This document shows positions 1 to 49,258 of a stretch of 64,000 bases of DNA, in pieces (position 1 is the stretch's first letter; each line of letters opens with the position of its first letter). Made by a program: the position numbers and the translations under genes. Under the pieces are notes generated by a model. The model searched no databases and was not told where the DNA came from. It worked only from the letters and a program-made list of their open reading frames with translations. The DNA comes from Aporrectodea caliginosa. Lineage: Eukaryota > Annelida > Clitellata > Crassiclitellata > Lumbricidae. Where the stretch lies: NCBI GenBank assembly GCA_020284085.1, contig JACEVL010000335.1, forward strand, positions 1,154,979 to 1,218,978. Reading direction: 5' to 3'.

Positions 1-738
1 CCTACATAGGCTCTAACCATGAGATTGGATGCAACAGTTAAAGACGTCGATAAGAAATATTATTTTTATAGTTCTCACCTTTTGAACTGTTTACAACTTT
101 AGTAATTGGATTTGATTTCAGAAGTGTTAACGATGTCTTGAGGCATCAAACACCGTTGACATCCCTAGGTAGAAAATTCGCCCGTTTCTATTGCAGTTTA
201 AGCAATTAGGGCCTAGCCGCTATAGTTGTTTAGTTGCTGTTTAATGACGACGCTGTATCAAAACAAAGATGATTATTGTCACCCTCCTTCCTTATTCAAG
301 CTTGGGACTGGCACTGCCAGAGTACGTGGAGTGGCAGAGATTGTGGCTTTTGTCAGTGATGGCAGTTGTTTGGCTGGTTAGTTAGGCCTACTGTTTACTG
401 AGGCAAGGTTATAACAAAGACGACGACTAGCGTCGCACTCCTCCTTATCCAGGCTTTGGACTGGCGCCTCCCGAAAACGGGAGTGGTGGAGTAGATCATA
501 ATATTATTATTAATATACCGTAGGCTATAGACCATTGTCTTATCCATTGTTTAGCGACAGCTTGTGACTACAAGGGTTGCAAGTAAGTAACTAAGTAAGT
601 AAGTATATCCTTTATTCAACAAACTGCTAACGCACTTTGGTGTACATGAAGGTTTTAAGATATCGAGAATGAATCATCCTTATTACAATAAATCATAAAG
701 GTTTTCCATGCTAACTTTGCTAGGGTATCTGCTGTTGG
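1..738. repeat. Intergenic DNA with diverged dispersed repeats
   Basis: No gene is seen. Two diverged copies of one dispersed repeat lie at about 225-365 and 400-485 (shared cores CTCCTT.ATTCAAG and TTGGGACTGGC). An inverted relative is at 30,605-30,690 (CAGCGTCGTTAAACAGCAACTA). The class is not identified. Confidence 0.4.
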
Positions 739-1885
739 TAGGTCTGCCAACCGTCCCTGATTCGCCGGGACAGTCCCGGAATCGACCTTGTGCGTCCCGT
801 GTCTCGGATTGATCCAAAATTGTCCCGGAATTTGGTGTAGATATTCACTTCACCAAAAATGTTTCTGTTTTTGCACACTAAACTTGAGCAGCCGACCGTA
901 AATAAGTTTTACACAGTGGCCATAGAAGTTCTATGTTCTATGATAGAACAGCAGGTAGTTAGGTTTGTAATCTATTCTCTACGGATTGTCACGGGAACAA
1001 CGTTGTTGCTGTGTGTAGCGGAAATCTAATTATAGCTTTTAGCGAACTGCGAAGCTTAAGCGTACTTCTATTCTCCCGTCGCAGACCAGATAAATGACGT
1101 CTGTAATTTGCATGCATGTAGGCTATAATTGTATGTTAAAATGGAAGCTCGAGTGATGAAAATAATTTCTTACGTAAATGAAAATTGATTAAACTAATTA
1201 TTTGCTTACATAGACGCTGAACTGTTGGAATTAATTGTTTCCGTCAGTAAAATCTGGATTGATGAAACTAATTCTTTACCTCAATAGAAGCTGGATTGAC
1301 GAAAATAACTGTAAAATAATAAAAGCGGACGGATTTATTAGAATAATTATTTCATTTGATAGAAGCTGAATCGATGAAAAATAATTTCTTGCTCAAATAG
1401 AAGTTCAAGTTGGATTGATAAAAGTAATTTTTTTATGCAGTGAAAGTTGGATTGATGAAAATAGTCTTTTCATGAAATGGAAGCTGCATTGATGACAATT
1501 TTTATCAGAAACATTGGTAGACTGCATAGGCCTACTTACCAACGTCAAGTGCGACATTGAGTACATTAAAACTAATTTGGCAACGCAAACTCCGGGATGA
1601 CCTATATGAACTTCGCTCGTTTTCGACTCATAAGCCTGGATTACTGGAAATTAATAGACGTTTTGCTCTGGAAGCTGATTCAAATTCTATATAGAGGCGA
1701 CATTTCTTTTGATGATTTGACTGCAATTTGTAACTACTACATTCAGTAGACTGTAGATCCTGCAGGACTGACGCAATATTCGTTACGTACAGTGATGTCA
1801 CTGATGTGGACAGGGTAAACTGGTAATGGCATATCGATTGACTGTGGGCGTCCCGGAATGGCAAAAGCGAAAGTTGGTAGCTCTA
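739..1885. mobile_element. hAT-like non-autonomous DNA transposon
   Basis: The left end TAGGTCTGCCAAC and the right end, read inversely as TAGAGCTACCAAC, form an imperfect terminal inverted repeat with a nearby CCGGGAC block. The flanking 8-mers GCTGTTGG and GCTGCTGT match at 6 of 8, consistent with an old hAT duplication. The interior is AT-rich, with repeats of the type GAAGCTGGATTGATGA about 35-45 bp apart, and no transposase frame. Confidence 0.5.
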
Positions 1886-1893
1886 GCTGCTGT

Positions 1894-2340
1894 GATTATT
1901 ACATTGTGTTCGCGAGGTCGCAGGGTATAGAGTGTCAGTTTTATGGGAGGTAACATTCGTGCAGAACATGCGCTGGGTCATTAATGACGCTTGAGAACAG
2001 ATGCATGAAGCTTTGCTGAGAGTCGGGAAGGTGCCGTGCTCTGACCAGTCTCCTCATTACTGCAGCCTGGAGTCTTTCACGACCCTCCCTACCAACGAAT
2101 CCTCCACCAAGCGGGGGACGCGTGAAGCATCCTCGACACCCGTAATGGCTCGCACTACGTCATTCAGTGATGGACCGGTTAGTCCAATGGCGGCCAATGC
2201 ACGGATGGCGTACATATATATATATTCGTTTATTTGAAAAAAGAAACAAATCTGAGTGGCACACCGCACCCAGTTACATGTCGAAGCATAAACCAGACAG
2301 ATAAAATAATAAATGAAAAGAGTTAACAGAACTCTGTCAG
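1894..2340. other. No gene recognised
   Basis: The short frames on both strands here have no recognisable domain. A small (TA)n block sits near 2,212-2,225. Confidence 0.3.
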
Positions 2341-2665
2341 TGATTACGGGCAAAGAGGACTCTAGGGATAAAGTTTTTAACATCGTTTTCTGGTAGCACA
2401 AATGGATGCAGTCTAGGACGCAGGTTGTAGCGAGTTTTGGCGAGAGGTGGAAAGAGGCTCCTCAGAACGTGATTGTTATTTCGTATCACATTACTTGGGA
2501 GCCTAGCAGCGGCTCCAGCCGCTAATTCCTCCATATTGGGTGACGTCACCGGAAGGAATCCAAGTCGCCGCATCCGTTTGAAAGGGGACATCGACTGTCT
2601 GGCCCTGATGCAAATGTTACTGATATGTAAATGGAATGGTTGACGTGATATGCAGTGGAACAAGC
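2341..2665 (-). pseudogene. Non-LTR retrotransposon ORF2, C-terminal fragment
   Basis: The minus-strand frame from 2663 to 2340 contains NNHVLRSLFPP followed by YNLRPRLHPFVLPEND and NFIPRVLF. That arrangement (a 'YNLR.R.H...LP' block then 'FI.R.L') is typical of the region after the reverse-transcriptase domain in several animal LINE families. Only the terminal ~80 residues remain. Confidence 0.6.
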
Positions 2666-3352
2666 AGATTTAAACTGGCTTTTGGATGGATTTCAACAGT
2701 TATGTTATTTCTTATGACATCAAAGATCCTTGATGTCGATTAGAAAGGAACTGGTCGTTCACTTTCCACTCTTAGTTTTTTGTTTTTGTGCTGAGTTGGG
2801 ATTATCACATGAAACGACTGCGATTGTTACTGTAAGTTCTGCAAATCCATCAATGTAATTATCGGTCGTAGGTCGAGTATTTGGCGTGCTTGCCATCGAA
2901 GCGATTGAATGGCTCTTTGGCAGGCGACCTGGGAAAAGCAAATGCTCTTCAGAGTGCAATTGTGCCGAGCAATTGCATTTCCCAGGGGACTTTCTCAACG
3001 GAAGGCACGCTATATCTTCAGCGACCGTTGGCGTTCACACATGCGATGGGAGCTTGTACTTAACGTCGGTTTGAACGACAGAATCTACTGATCAATACGT
3101 TAACGAAATAGAGGAAGTCGTGGTAAAACGGTATTAATAGTAGTGTTACTGATTGGTAACACTGAAACCAGTCCATCGGATTTCATCTGGGATTATGAAT
3201 TCTGATTCCGCAACGGATTATGGATCAAGATCATGATTTTGATTGAAGCAACGATCATCGGTTAATGCCTTGTACATTACGACAATGGATCTATGGAAGT
3301 CGTAAGAATAGAGTAGACAATAGCTTCACAGGTATTATGTCTGTATGTATTT

Positions 3353-3355
<3 letters not shown>
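2666..3355. other. No gene recognised
   Basis: Short overlapping frames with no domain. A palindromic-looking GGGAAA..GCAATTG segment lies near 2,930-2,990. Confidence 0.3.
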
Positions 3356-3356
<1 letters not shown>

Positions 3357-3429
<73 letters not shown>

Positions 3430-3593
3430 GTGCGTATGTATGCACGTATGCATGTATTTAGGAATGTATGCATGTAGGTATGTATGTAACCAGTTGTATG
3501 CCGCCTTTCAAGAACCTCACAAAGACTCTGAAACGCTGCTCTCCAACAGATTTCATACTACTACTACAGCTACTACTACTGCTGCTGCTGCCG

Positions 3594-3625
<32 letters not shown>

Positions 3626-3644
3626 ACTACTGCTGCTGCTGCTG

Positions 3645-3676
<32 letters not shown>

Positions 3677-3690
3677 TCTACTGCTACTAC

Positions 3691-3789
<99 letters not shown>

Positions 3790-3857
3790 TTAATATTAAT
3801 ATTAATATTAATAATAATAATAATAATATTAATATTAATATTAATAATAACAATAAC

Positions 3858-3894
<37 letters not shown>

Positions 3895-3917
3895 TTAATA
3901 TTAATATTAATATTAAT

Positions 3918-4014
<97 letters not shown>

Positions 4015-4020
4015 GTAATA

Positions 4021-4098
<78 letters not shown>

Positions 4099-4100
4099 CT
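3357..4100. repeat. Compound microsatellite: (TA)n, (TATG)n, (CTA/CTG)n and ~400 bp of (TAA)n with TTAATA variants
   Basis: (TA)n at 3357-3417, (TATG/CATG)n to 3490, (CTA)(CTG)n at 3557-3690, then (TAA)n broken by TTAATA runs to 4098. It ends about 130 bp before the acceptor of SLC10A3-like exon 1. The poly-Leu, poly-Ile and poly-Asn frames across it are read-throughs. Confidence 0.95.
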
Positions 4101-4261
4101 ATTAACAATAATAATATGTAAGAGCAATACCATTAGCAATAGTAATTGGTGCTTACACGTGCATAATATTCTTGTGACCAATGTCTCTTCTCAGCAGAAA
4201 CAACTAAATCTCAGCTTCTTGTTTCCTGCAGAGCAGTTTGAGTCCGAAGACGAGACAATCC

Positions 4262-41863
<37,602 letters not shown>

Positions 41864-42663
41864 GAGCAGCAGTGGCATTCAGAATGCCACTAATGGAGCA
41901 AAAGGAGGAGAAACAGGAGAATGGGGAGCAGGAGGCGCAGGAGCAGTAGCAGGAGGAGAAAAAGTAAAGGCAAGAGGAGGATCAACAGGAGCTGGAGAAG
42001 CACGAGAAGGGGCAGGAGGAACAGGAGCAGAAAGAGAAAGAGTAGCAGGAACAAGAGCGGGAGAAGAGACAGGCGCGGGAGGAGCAGGGTGAGCAGGAGG
42101 CGGAAAAGAAGGACCAGTAGGAGTAACAGAAACAAGAACAGAAGGAGGAGCAGGAGAAGAAAAACTGTAAGAGTAGCAGGAGGAGGAGGAAGAAGAGGAG
42201 GAAGAGGAGGAGGAGGAGGAGGAGGAGGAATAGCCACAGGACAGGCAGGATGAGTGGTAGAAGAAGAGAAGCATGGGAGAAGGAGAAATGGTTCGAGGAA
42301 GAGTATGAGGAAGAAGGGCAAAGCAAGGAGGAAAGGGGAGAAGAAGGTGGAAGAAGAGATAAGAGAAAGATAATGAGGGGAAGTGGGAAGAGGAGGAGAG
42401 GAGTAATAAGATGACGGAGTGTAAGAGGGGAGGAACCGGGATGAGGAGTATTGAGATGGGCCAGTAGGATAAATAGGCCGGGAAGAGGAAGAAACAAGAG
42501 TAAGGTGAGGAAAACATGAATAGGAGGATTAGGAGGAAGAAAAGACCAATGCGAAGTGAAAGGAGGATGAAGAAGAGGAACAGTGCACTTCTTTTGTAAA
42601 TCGATTAATTATTCAAACATAATTCGCAGTTTTTTAAATGAAAAACTATTACGACATAATAAA
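41864..42663 (+). other. Putative 3' UTR with purine tract; candidate poly(A) signal at its end
   Basis: Right after the stop, at 41869-41889, is a perfect 9-bp stem (AGTGGCATT) with a CAG loop. About 700 nt of almost pure A/G then follow on the coding strand (41,885-42,590). The first AATAAA on this strand is at 42658-42663. No competing coding frame is credible: the Pro/Ser/Leu-rich frames opposite are read-throughs of the purine run. Confidence 0.45.
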
Positions 42664-43220
42664 TTATAGTTACTATTGATTGATGATTTATTTATTATGG
42701 TAACAGCGCTATATCTGACTACGTCAGATTAAATAGTTACAACCCGATATTCAAGATACCCAAGTATTACTGTAGAATTATAGACAGAAACTTATCACAT
42801 ATTTGTAACAAATGTACAATTATAATAATTATATTTCATAATTTTCTACGTTACCCCGGTAATGTATAATTTATTTGTACATGTGTATACTATTTACTAT
42901 CTTCTTTATTTTCACGGCTTTCAATGTAATTGTGTTCAGGGATTTATATGGCGCCTCTTCAAGAGATAAGCATAAGGGGCGTCTTACATGTCTGAGCAGG
43001 GCCGTAGCGAGGCATGTGCCAACGGTGCCGTGGCACAGGGCGCAACTCAAGAGGGGGCGCAAATTTGCGATGGAGTGATTTAATTACTAATAATACTTTC
43101 TCTTGAAAATTTGAAATATGAAATATCCATCACAAATGAAATAAATGTAATAAAATTAAATAATAGCAAATCTGGCATAGACCAAAATGGGCACAAAAGA
43201 GAAAAAGAACGAACTGCCGT

Positions 43221-43332
43221 GATTGGTGGAAATTTACGACTGGAAAAGGGCGCTTGCGATACTGCGTTGTGATTGGTGGAAAAGCGAGCGAAAAGAACGC
43301 GGTTCTTTTGGCGCGTAGATTAGCCTATAAAA
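43221..43332 (+). promoter_or_regulatory. Promoter-like segment of the hAT element
   Basis: Two GATTGGTGGA sites (inverted CCAAT boxes) at 43221 and 43271, and TATAAAA at 43326-43332. A short first exon could begin just downstream, with ATG at 43,420 or nearby. Confidence 0.4.
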
Positions 43333-43419
43333 CAAGGCGAAGGACTGGGAAAGGTCTCTTAGATGGTTTTGCAGGTACCGTCCCTGCTTACTAAAAAGTG
43401 CATTGCTATTCATAATTGA

Positions 43420-44893
43420 ATGGACGTTTGCCAATTCGATCCCGATGAAACGGTAATTTTGGAAAAGACAGCTAACTTTATGAAACGGAATGAAAATTGT
43501 AATGTTGGCGTAATTGGATGTGGAAACCGCTATTTGGTATCTCCCATAGTTGTTAAAAACGGTAAAATCAAAATAAAAAACGGAAAAAAACGTCGTTTTA
43601 TTGAAAAAAATAAAAAACGGAAAAAAACGAGAAAAAAACGGAACGAATAATAATTTGACTTTGCTACATCTTTTACTGCATTTTAAAATTAAAAAACTTG
43701 TTTACATAATTTCATTTTAATCTGCAAATAACAACTTTATTAGTACTTTAACACACCAAGTAACAGTAATCTACAATGATTAATTTCTTTTTCATACGTT
43801 TGGTTTACAAAGAAATTGAGAAATTAAAAATATTGAAATCTTTTCAAATTTAAATTTCATACAAAGTCCACATAAGTCCATGCTGACATAAGCAGTTAAA
43901 AACTAAACTTTGTAAGTATAGAGTGTACTTAGTTATAAATTGTAGGTCTACTTACAGTTCTGACTTATATAAGAACTTGATATGGAGTAATATCCATCAG
44001 TTTATCAGTCAGTCAGAGATTACTGAGTACAAAGACAACATTTCGCATTTTTGATAACATAGAAATTTAAATAACTTTTATAAATTTTATTTCCTGAACT
44101 GTGCTGTTTATTTCTCAACTGATGACACTAAATAGTGACGTAAATTACATGAATCCTTGAGAGGACGGAGACAGCGTAAAGGATATCAGACAAAAATAAA
44201 ATTAAACAAATAGCAACAGACAGTGAATAACTAAATAAAGTTACATATAAAAATATAAAAAACGGAAATAAACGAGACGAGAAATAAAAAACGAAAAAAA
44301 CGACGTTTTTTGGAAAAAAATAAAAAACGAAAAAAACGTTTTTTACAACTATGGTATCTCCCGTGAATTTCTTTTAATTAAACTATATTAAAATTAGAAC
44401 TAGCGAATTGGCCGTGTTGTCAGTGCCAACGAATGCAGAGCTAGATGATTTAATCAAGAAAGTTATAAACCGGCAAGAAGATCACGCAGAAGTGATAATG
44501 AGTACAGCAAGTGCTAAGACAAAGACGGGGAGTGAACCCTGGACAGATTATGAAAGTACTGGTGTAGGGACAATTAATGAGCCCAATAATATTGGAGCGG
44601 ACACTTTTCGGTCAGCACCAAAGCCGGTCGTAAGCTCTAAGCTCAGCCTACATGTAGTATCTGAAGAGCTGAAAGACATAGCGACAAGTGGCGCTATAGA
44701 AGTCACGGTACAGGCGGGCCCCGTAAGAGCGCACGCCTGCTTCATAAATCCCGTGTTGCTTGCACGATGGGTCACCCATGGCCTACGTTGGGGAATAGAA
44801 CCCGACGGAAGTCGATTCCTTTCCTCAAGAAACTTGCCCGAACCTCCTTGTCCTCAAGTCCCTTCAACAGCGAAAAAATCTGAAGTTTCTTAA
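43420..44893 (+). pseudogene. hAT transposase remnants, interrupted by the nested element
   Basis: The left frame from ATG 43420 (MDVCQFDPDETVILEKT) is broken by the insertion at 43545. The right frame, 44408-44893, begins LAVLSVPTNAELDDLIKKVI, preceded by KIRTSE. It resembles the hAT C-terminal dimerisation tail ('L.RLavLSi..e....d.d.lI'). The remaining ~130 residues (WTDYESTGVG, HGLRWGIEPD) are not recognised and might be captured sequence. Confidence 0.45.
43545..44353. mobile_element. Nested hAT-like MITE, 809 bp
   Basis: Ends CATAGTTGTTAAAAACG and, inverted, CATAGTTGTAAAAAACG. Perfect 8-bp duplication GTATCTCC at 43537-43544 and 44354-44361. Subterminal AAAAAACGGAAA-type runs on both sides, AT-rich centre, no gene. 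Confidence 0.85.
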
Positions 44894-45073
44894 ATGAAAT
44901 AAATAGAAACAAAGAACTTCTTTTCTATTTTCTTTAAAAGACAAAGTTTTATGTTATATTCGAGATAACAAAATATTTGGTTGTTATTGGTTAAGTTGAT
45001 CTTTGAGGAGTGGGCGCTAGATTTACGCTTGGCACAGGGCGCAATTACAGCTTGCTACGGCCCTGTGTCTGAG

Positions 45074-45869
45074 CTTCTATCTCTGCTGTCAATCCTTGAG
45101 TCTCCTTCCTATTTCACTGTTGTCCTTATTCGTCCCTATGTCCCTCCTTATGTCCCTGTCTATCCCATTTTCCCTCGTTGTCACTTTGTTCCTCTTGCCC
45201 TCGTCTGTGGCTCCCTACCACAGTTTAGTTAATTCTCTCTGCGTGCTTTCTCTCCTTTTCTATCCACATCGCGATCTTCTCCTGTCTGTCTGTCTGGCTG
45301 TCTCTTTCTTTGAGTCTGTGAGTCTCTCACTGTCTCTGTCTGTCTCTGTGTCCTTCTCTCCTTGGGTCTGTATGTCTCGTTCTGTCTGCTTGTCTGTCTG
45401 TGTGTCTGTCTGTTGTCTGTCTCTGGGTCTCTGAGTCTCTAGTTTGTCATTTCTGGGTCTGTGAGTTACAGTGAGTATCTGTCTGTCTGTCTGTGGGTCT
45501 GCGTGTCTCTCTCTGTCTGTCTGTCTATCTGCCAGAGTCTGTGTCTCGATCTGTCTGCCTGTCTATCTGTCTCTAGGTATGTGTGTCTCGCTCTGTGTGT
45601 TTGTCTGTCTTTCCCTGGATCTGTGACTCAGCGAAAGACAGACAGAAAGACCCAAGAGCCGACCTGGCTCGCTTGATGTCTCTGGGGGTCGTTCTGTCTG
45701 GTGGTCTGTGTGTCTGTCCGTCCGTCCCAATCTCTCATCGATAATCCAACTAAGCTCTTGAACAAACGCATTTCCTGGCAGCTCTTATCCAATTCAATTT
45801 CTGCGCCGAATTCCTCCGTCAAACCTGACTGATTGGCCTACATGCCACTTTGTCGTCGTTAACAGACAA

Positions 45870-45930
<61 letters not shown>

Positions 45931-46260
45931 GCGCCAATACGCGCCATATACATATATATATATATGGCGCGTAAACAGACAGACAGACAGTCTATCTGTC
46001 TGTCTGTCTTTCTCTATCATGTAATCTTACTCTGTTTGTGTCTGTCTATCTGTCTGTCTGTCTTTCTCTATCTGTCTGTCTGTCTGTCTGTCTGTCTGTT
46101 TATGCGCCTCTGAGTAGTTCCCTTGAAGAGGCGCTATATAAATTCAAGTAATGAATTAATTAATGAATATATAATAATGTATATATATAATATATATAAG
46201 TATATATATATATATATTTGTGTGTATTTATATGTATATATATATATTTATATACATACA
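45074..46260. repeat. (GTCT)n, (TA)n and related microsatellites with an L2-type tail
   Basis: GTCT-rich DNA lies at 45,280-45,720 and 45,985-46,100, (TA)n at 45,875-45,927. A LINE 3' tail, GCGCCTCTGAGTAG then GAGGCGCTATATAAATTC, is at 46,104-46,145. No gene. Confidence 0.8.
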
Positions 46261-46355
46261 TGTATATACATACACACTACACACACAGAGATGGACAGCA
46301 AAAAGATGTCGCCCAGTTCAAAAGTAATTCCTATGCAAATTAACGCTTTATGTTC

Positions 46356-46641
46356 CCGGGAGATAAAGTGTTACGGTGGGAACGAAATCTCGTCACACCT
46401 TTTACGTCGGCCACTCCAGAGGCGACAAAGGCTTTCGCGCCTTTCTGTACGGAAGGGCTCTCGGGTTGCGTGGAAAATGCTGCTTCCCCGTTCAATTACC
46501 GACCTATTGAGACATATCTTATGGACCGTTGTGTGCTCGGAGATATCGGGTTTGAGGCAGACGATGGTGTATTGGTAGAGGGGTGATCTGCCAATGGAGA
46601 CTTGTGCGAGTTCGACTCTTCCGGGAGATAAAGTGTTACGG
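46356..46641 (+). other. 244-bp segment between 21-bp perfect direct repeats
   Basis: CCGGGAGATAAAGTGTTACGG occurs at 46356-46376 and 46621-46641. The inner end carries a tRNA-like B-box (GAGTTCGACTC). It is probably a retroposed copy with a long target duplication, or a tandem duplication. Confidence 0.45.
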
Positions 46642-46685
46642 GGTTATTGACTGGATGCAAGGTTGTGATTTGTAAGGAGTGCGAT

Positions 46686-46858
46686 CAGTGGCGTAGCCAG
46701 GATAAATTTCGGGGGTTTAAGTTTTCGGACGGTTTCCATTGGAATTGGTCGAAAAAGTTCAGTTTTTTTGTATTTCGCATATAATTGCACAGAAAAAATT
46801 CCGGCAATTTATTGGGGGGGAGGTGGTTGAACCTTTTAACCCCCTAAATACGCCCATG
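46686..46858. mobile_element. Short hAT-type MITE, 173 bp
   Basis: Ends CAGTGGCGTAGCC and, inverted, CATGGGCGTATTT. The 8-mers AGTGCGAT and AGTGGGAC match at 6 of 8. Confidence 0.5.
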
Positions 46859-47169
46859 AGTGGGACGTACTGAAACTTCCCTCAATCGGGTTCAGGGTAA
46901 CTCCTATTGAAGATAGGAGCCTTATGCAATATGCAGTTGCTATGAAAATACTACATGACTAGAAGAAAATGAAAAATGGTTTATGAAAGCAAGAGAGTAG
47001 AAAATTCACACAATCAGCTAATGATAGACTAGTAACAGTTTAACCTGTAATGCAAAGGACATGCAATGCAAATGTTCGTATAAGGATTATAGCAGAGCAG
47101 AGGTGTAAATGCGATGTACAACTTCAATTTCTTTTGGAAATTATTTAATTGCTTACCCCTACTATGCGC

Positions 47170-47210
47170 CACTGCATAACATATCTGTCTGTATCTGTAT
47201 CTGTGTCTGA

Positions 47211-47241
<31 letters not shown>

Positions 47242-47515
47242 TTCTCTATCTATCTATCTGTCTGTCTGTCTCTATCTGTCTGTCTACCTGTCTGTCTGTC
47301 TGTCTGTCTATCTGTCTGTCTGTCTATCTGTCTGTCTGTCTATCTGTCTGTCTGTCTGTCTCTATCTGTCTGTCTGTCTATCTGTATGTCTGTCTGTCTC
47401 TCTATCTGTCTGTTTATCTGTCTGTCTGTCTTTCTCTGTCTGTCTCTATCTGTCTGTCTTTCTGTGTCTGTCTTTCTGTGTCTGTCTTTCTGTGTCTGTC
47501 TCTCTCTGGATAACA
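47170..47515. repeat. (GTCT)n microsatellite
   Basis: GTCTGTCTATCT-type repeats. The long Cys/Leu/Ser frame is a read-through. Confidence 0.9.
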
Positions 47516-47589
47516 AACGGATCTTCAAACATCGACCCCAGACGACAGTGATCCCAATGGACCTACTGTAGCAAGGATACGTCCATGAA

Positions 47590-48160
47590 ATCTACCTCAC
47601 GGTTTGGTGGATTGCTCTTCTGGGAATAGACCTGATTGCCGCTTGGCTTTGGAGTGCCATCGGTTGACGCCTTTTGCATTAGACCCCCTCACTAGAAGGT
47701 ACTTATTGACAACAATAACACGAACAGCAGCAAAACCAACAACAGCAGCACCAGCAACAACAACATCAACAATAATAATAACAACAAGAATAAGGATTAC
47801 AATGGCGATAACAAAGGCAATAGCAATAATAACAGCCATTGTTAGAACAGACAGATGTTCTTACAACTTGGAACGCATGTGGACTCTGCAGTTTAGGAAA
47901 CATCCGTGTATAGAAAGCTACGCAGGAAAAGTTAAACGACTGCTAGTTAAGACTTCGAAGGAAAGTCTGTCTTTGGACGACGTCTTGAAAAGAAGGTCAC
48001 CTGCGATGTTTGTTCCACGGTTTCCTCCTTTCTGTCCGTTCCTCATGCTAAACGAGGTGTAGAAAAGAAACCAGGTAGTTGACGGCATCTCTGAAAACAG
48101 TTTCAGCAACTGGCAATTCAGGTATCTTACTTAAGGCGCTATATAAAGCGCGGGGAATTG
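47590..48160. other. No gene recognised; dispersed repeat and (CAA)n
   Basis: A repeat at 47,610-47,690 (GACCTGATTGCCGCTTGG) recurs diverged at 56,455-56,505. A (CAA/CAG)n run lies at 47,715-47,790. The frame to 48,062 shows no domain. Confidence 0.4.
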
Positions 48161-48242
48161 GTTGGGGCTGGGAGATGGTTGAATGGTTGAGTGTTAACAC
48201 GGAGATCTGAAGGACGTGGGTTCGATACCCGCTAGCCACATA
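48125..48242 (+). mobile_element. tRNA-derived SINE head after an L2-type tail
   Basis: AAGGCGCTATATAAAGCGC ends an L2-type tail. Then comes an A-box-like GGTTGAATGGTTGAGTG and a B box GGGTTCGATACCC, as in tRNA heads. Confidence 0.5.
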
Positions 48243-48419
48243 AGGTTGACTCAGCTTTCCCCTTCCTACGGAGTGACCGTAAAGTAAAATGGTGAGCAGT
48301 AGTACAGATGGGCGCCTTGCAGGCTGCCATACAGTTAAATTCGACCCTGTTCAACTTATTGTCATCTGTTACTACTATATCATGTAATCTCACCGCATAC
48401 TTGTCAGTTTTAATTAATA

Positions 48420-48553
48420 GACGATTATTATTATTATTATTATTATTATTATTTTTATTTTTATTATTATTATTATTATTGATATTATTAATGTTATTAT
48501 TATTTTTATCATTATTATTATTATCATCATCATCATCATTATCATCATCATCA

Positions 48554-48605
<52 letters not shown>

Positions 48606-48830
48606 TATAAAGGACCAGACACACATACATACACAAAGATACATATAGACACACCCAGACAGACATACGCACATATATCCATCCATAAATATTGTCACAT
48701 GCAGATAAGCATACACAAGTACGTACATGTGTAATTGTGTATATACAGATATAAATGCACACATACAGATACATATATATGTATGTATGTATGTATGTAT
48801 GCATACATTCATGCATACATACACACAGAC
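48420..48830. repeat. (ATT)n, (CAT)n and (CATA)n microsatellites
   Basis: Trinucleotide and tetranucleotide runs between the two genes, downstream of the EF-hand gene. No coding sequence. Confidence 0.9.
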
Positions 48831-49090
48831 AGACATGCAAAGTATTGCAAACATAATTATATTCAGAAATACACGTGTACTAGTGTGGCTTAAAGAAAAA
48901 ATACCTGTATGTACATGTATAATTGTTTATGCATATGTCTCTCTGTCTGTCTGTCTGTCTGTCAGTCCGTCTATCTGTATGCAGTATTTATGCATATTTC
49001 TATGTATATACGTGTGTACCTGATCATTTGTATAGCGCCTTTAACTGACCTCAGTGAGTCTGTTTATCTTATGGGGATTTGTCTGCTGCA

Positions 49091-49258
49091 TTAGTTGGGT
49101 GTGGTCGCTGGTCCAGTCTTCCCGCAGGCCTCGACGAGACTGGCCTGTTCCATGAGGAGCATCCTCAGCTCCGATCGACTCAGCTTCCCATCTTTGTTGA
49201 GGTCCCACTGGTCAAGGATGACGGACCGGATGCGGTCCACGTCCTCGATCGTATAGTC
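49091..49258 (-). CDS. CALB2: Hexa-EF-hand gene last exon (EF6 and stop)
   Basis: 168 nt from an acceptor (TTGGTGCAG) to TAA at 49093-49091. EF6 loop: DLNKDGKLSRSE with all side-chain ligands, unlike the degenerate EF6 of vertebrate relatives. It ends with a short tail, KTGPATTPN. Confidence 0.88.
   Translation of the reverse strand, partial: DYTIEDVDRIRSVILDQWDLNKDGKLSRSELRMLLMEQASLVEACGKTGPATTPN

Larger units (their letters stand above)
42997..45065 (+). mobile_element. hAT transposon, decayed, 2,069 bp
   Basis: Ends CAGGGCCGTAGCGAGG and, inverted, CAGGGCCGTAGCAAGC. Perfect 8-bp duplication TGTCTGAG at 42989-42996 and 45066-45073. Inside are a promoter-like segment, transposase remnants and a nested hAT-like element. 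Duplication length and CAGGG ends are classical for hAT. Confidence 0.92.

Noticed and set aside
3458..4121. Poly-Leu, poly-Asn and poly-Ile frames of 160-217 residues
   Set aside because: Six-frame read-through of (TAA)n and (CTG)n microsatellite DNA; no start context or domain. The same holds for 5,077-5,442 and 5,637-5,960.
41879..42517. Pro/Ser-rich minus-strand frame of 212 residues and Arg-rich plus-strand frame
   Set aside because: Purine tract read in different frames; no complexity and it lies in the likely 3' UTR of the SLC10A3-like gene.
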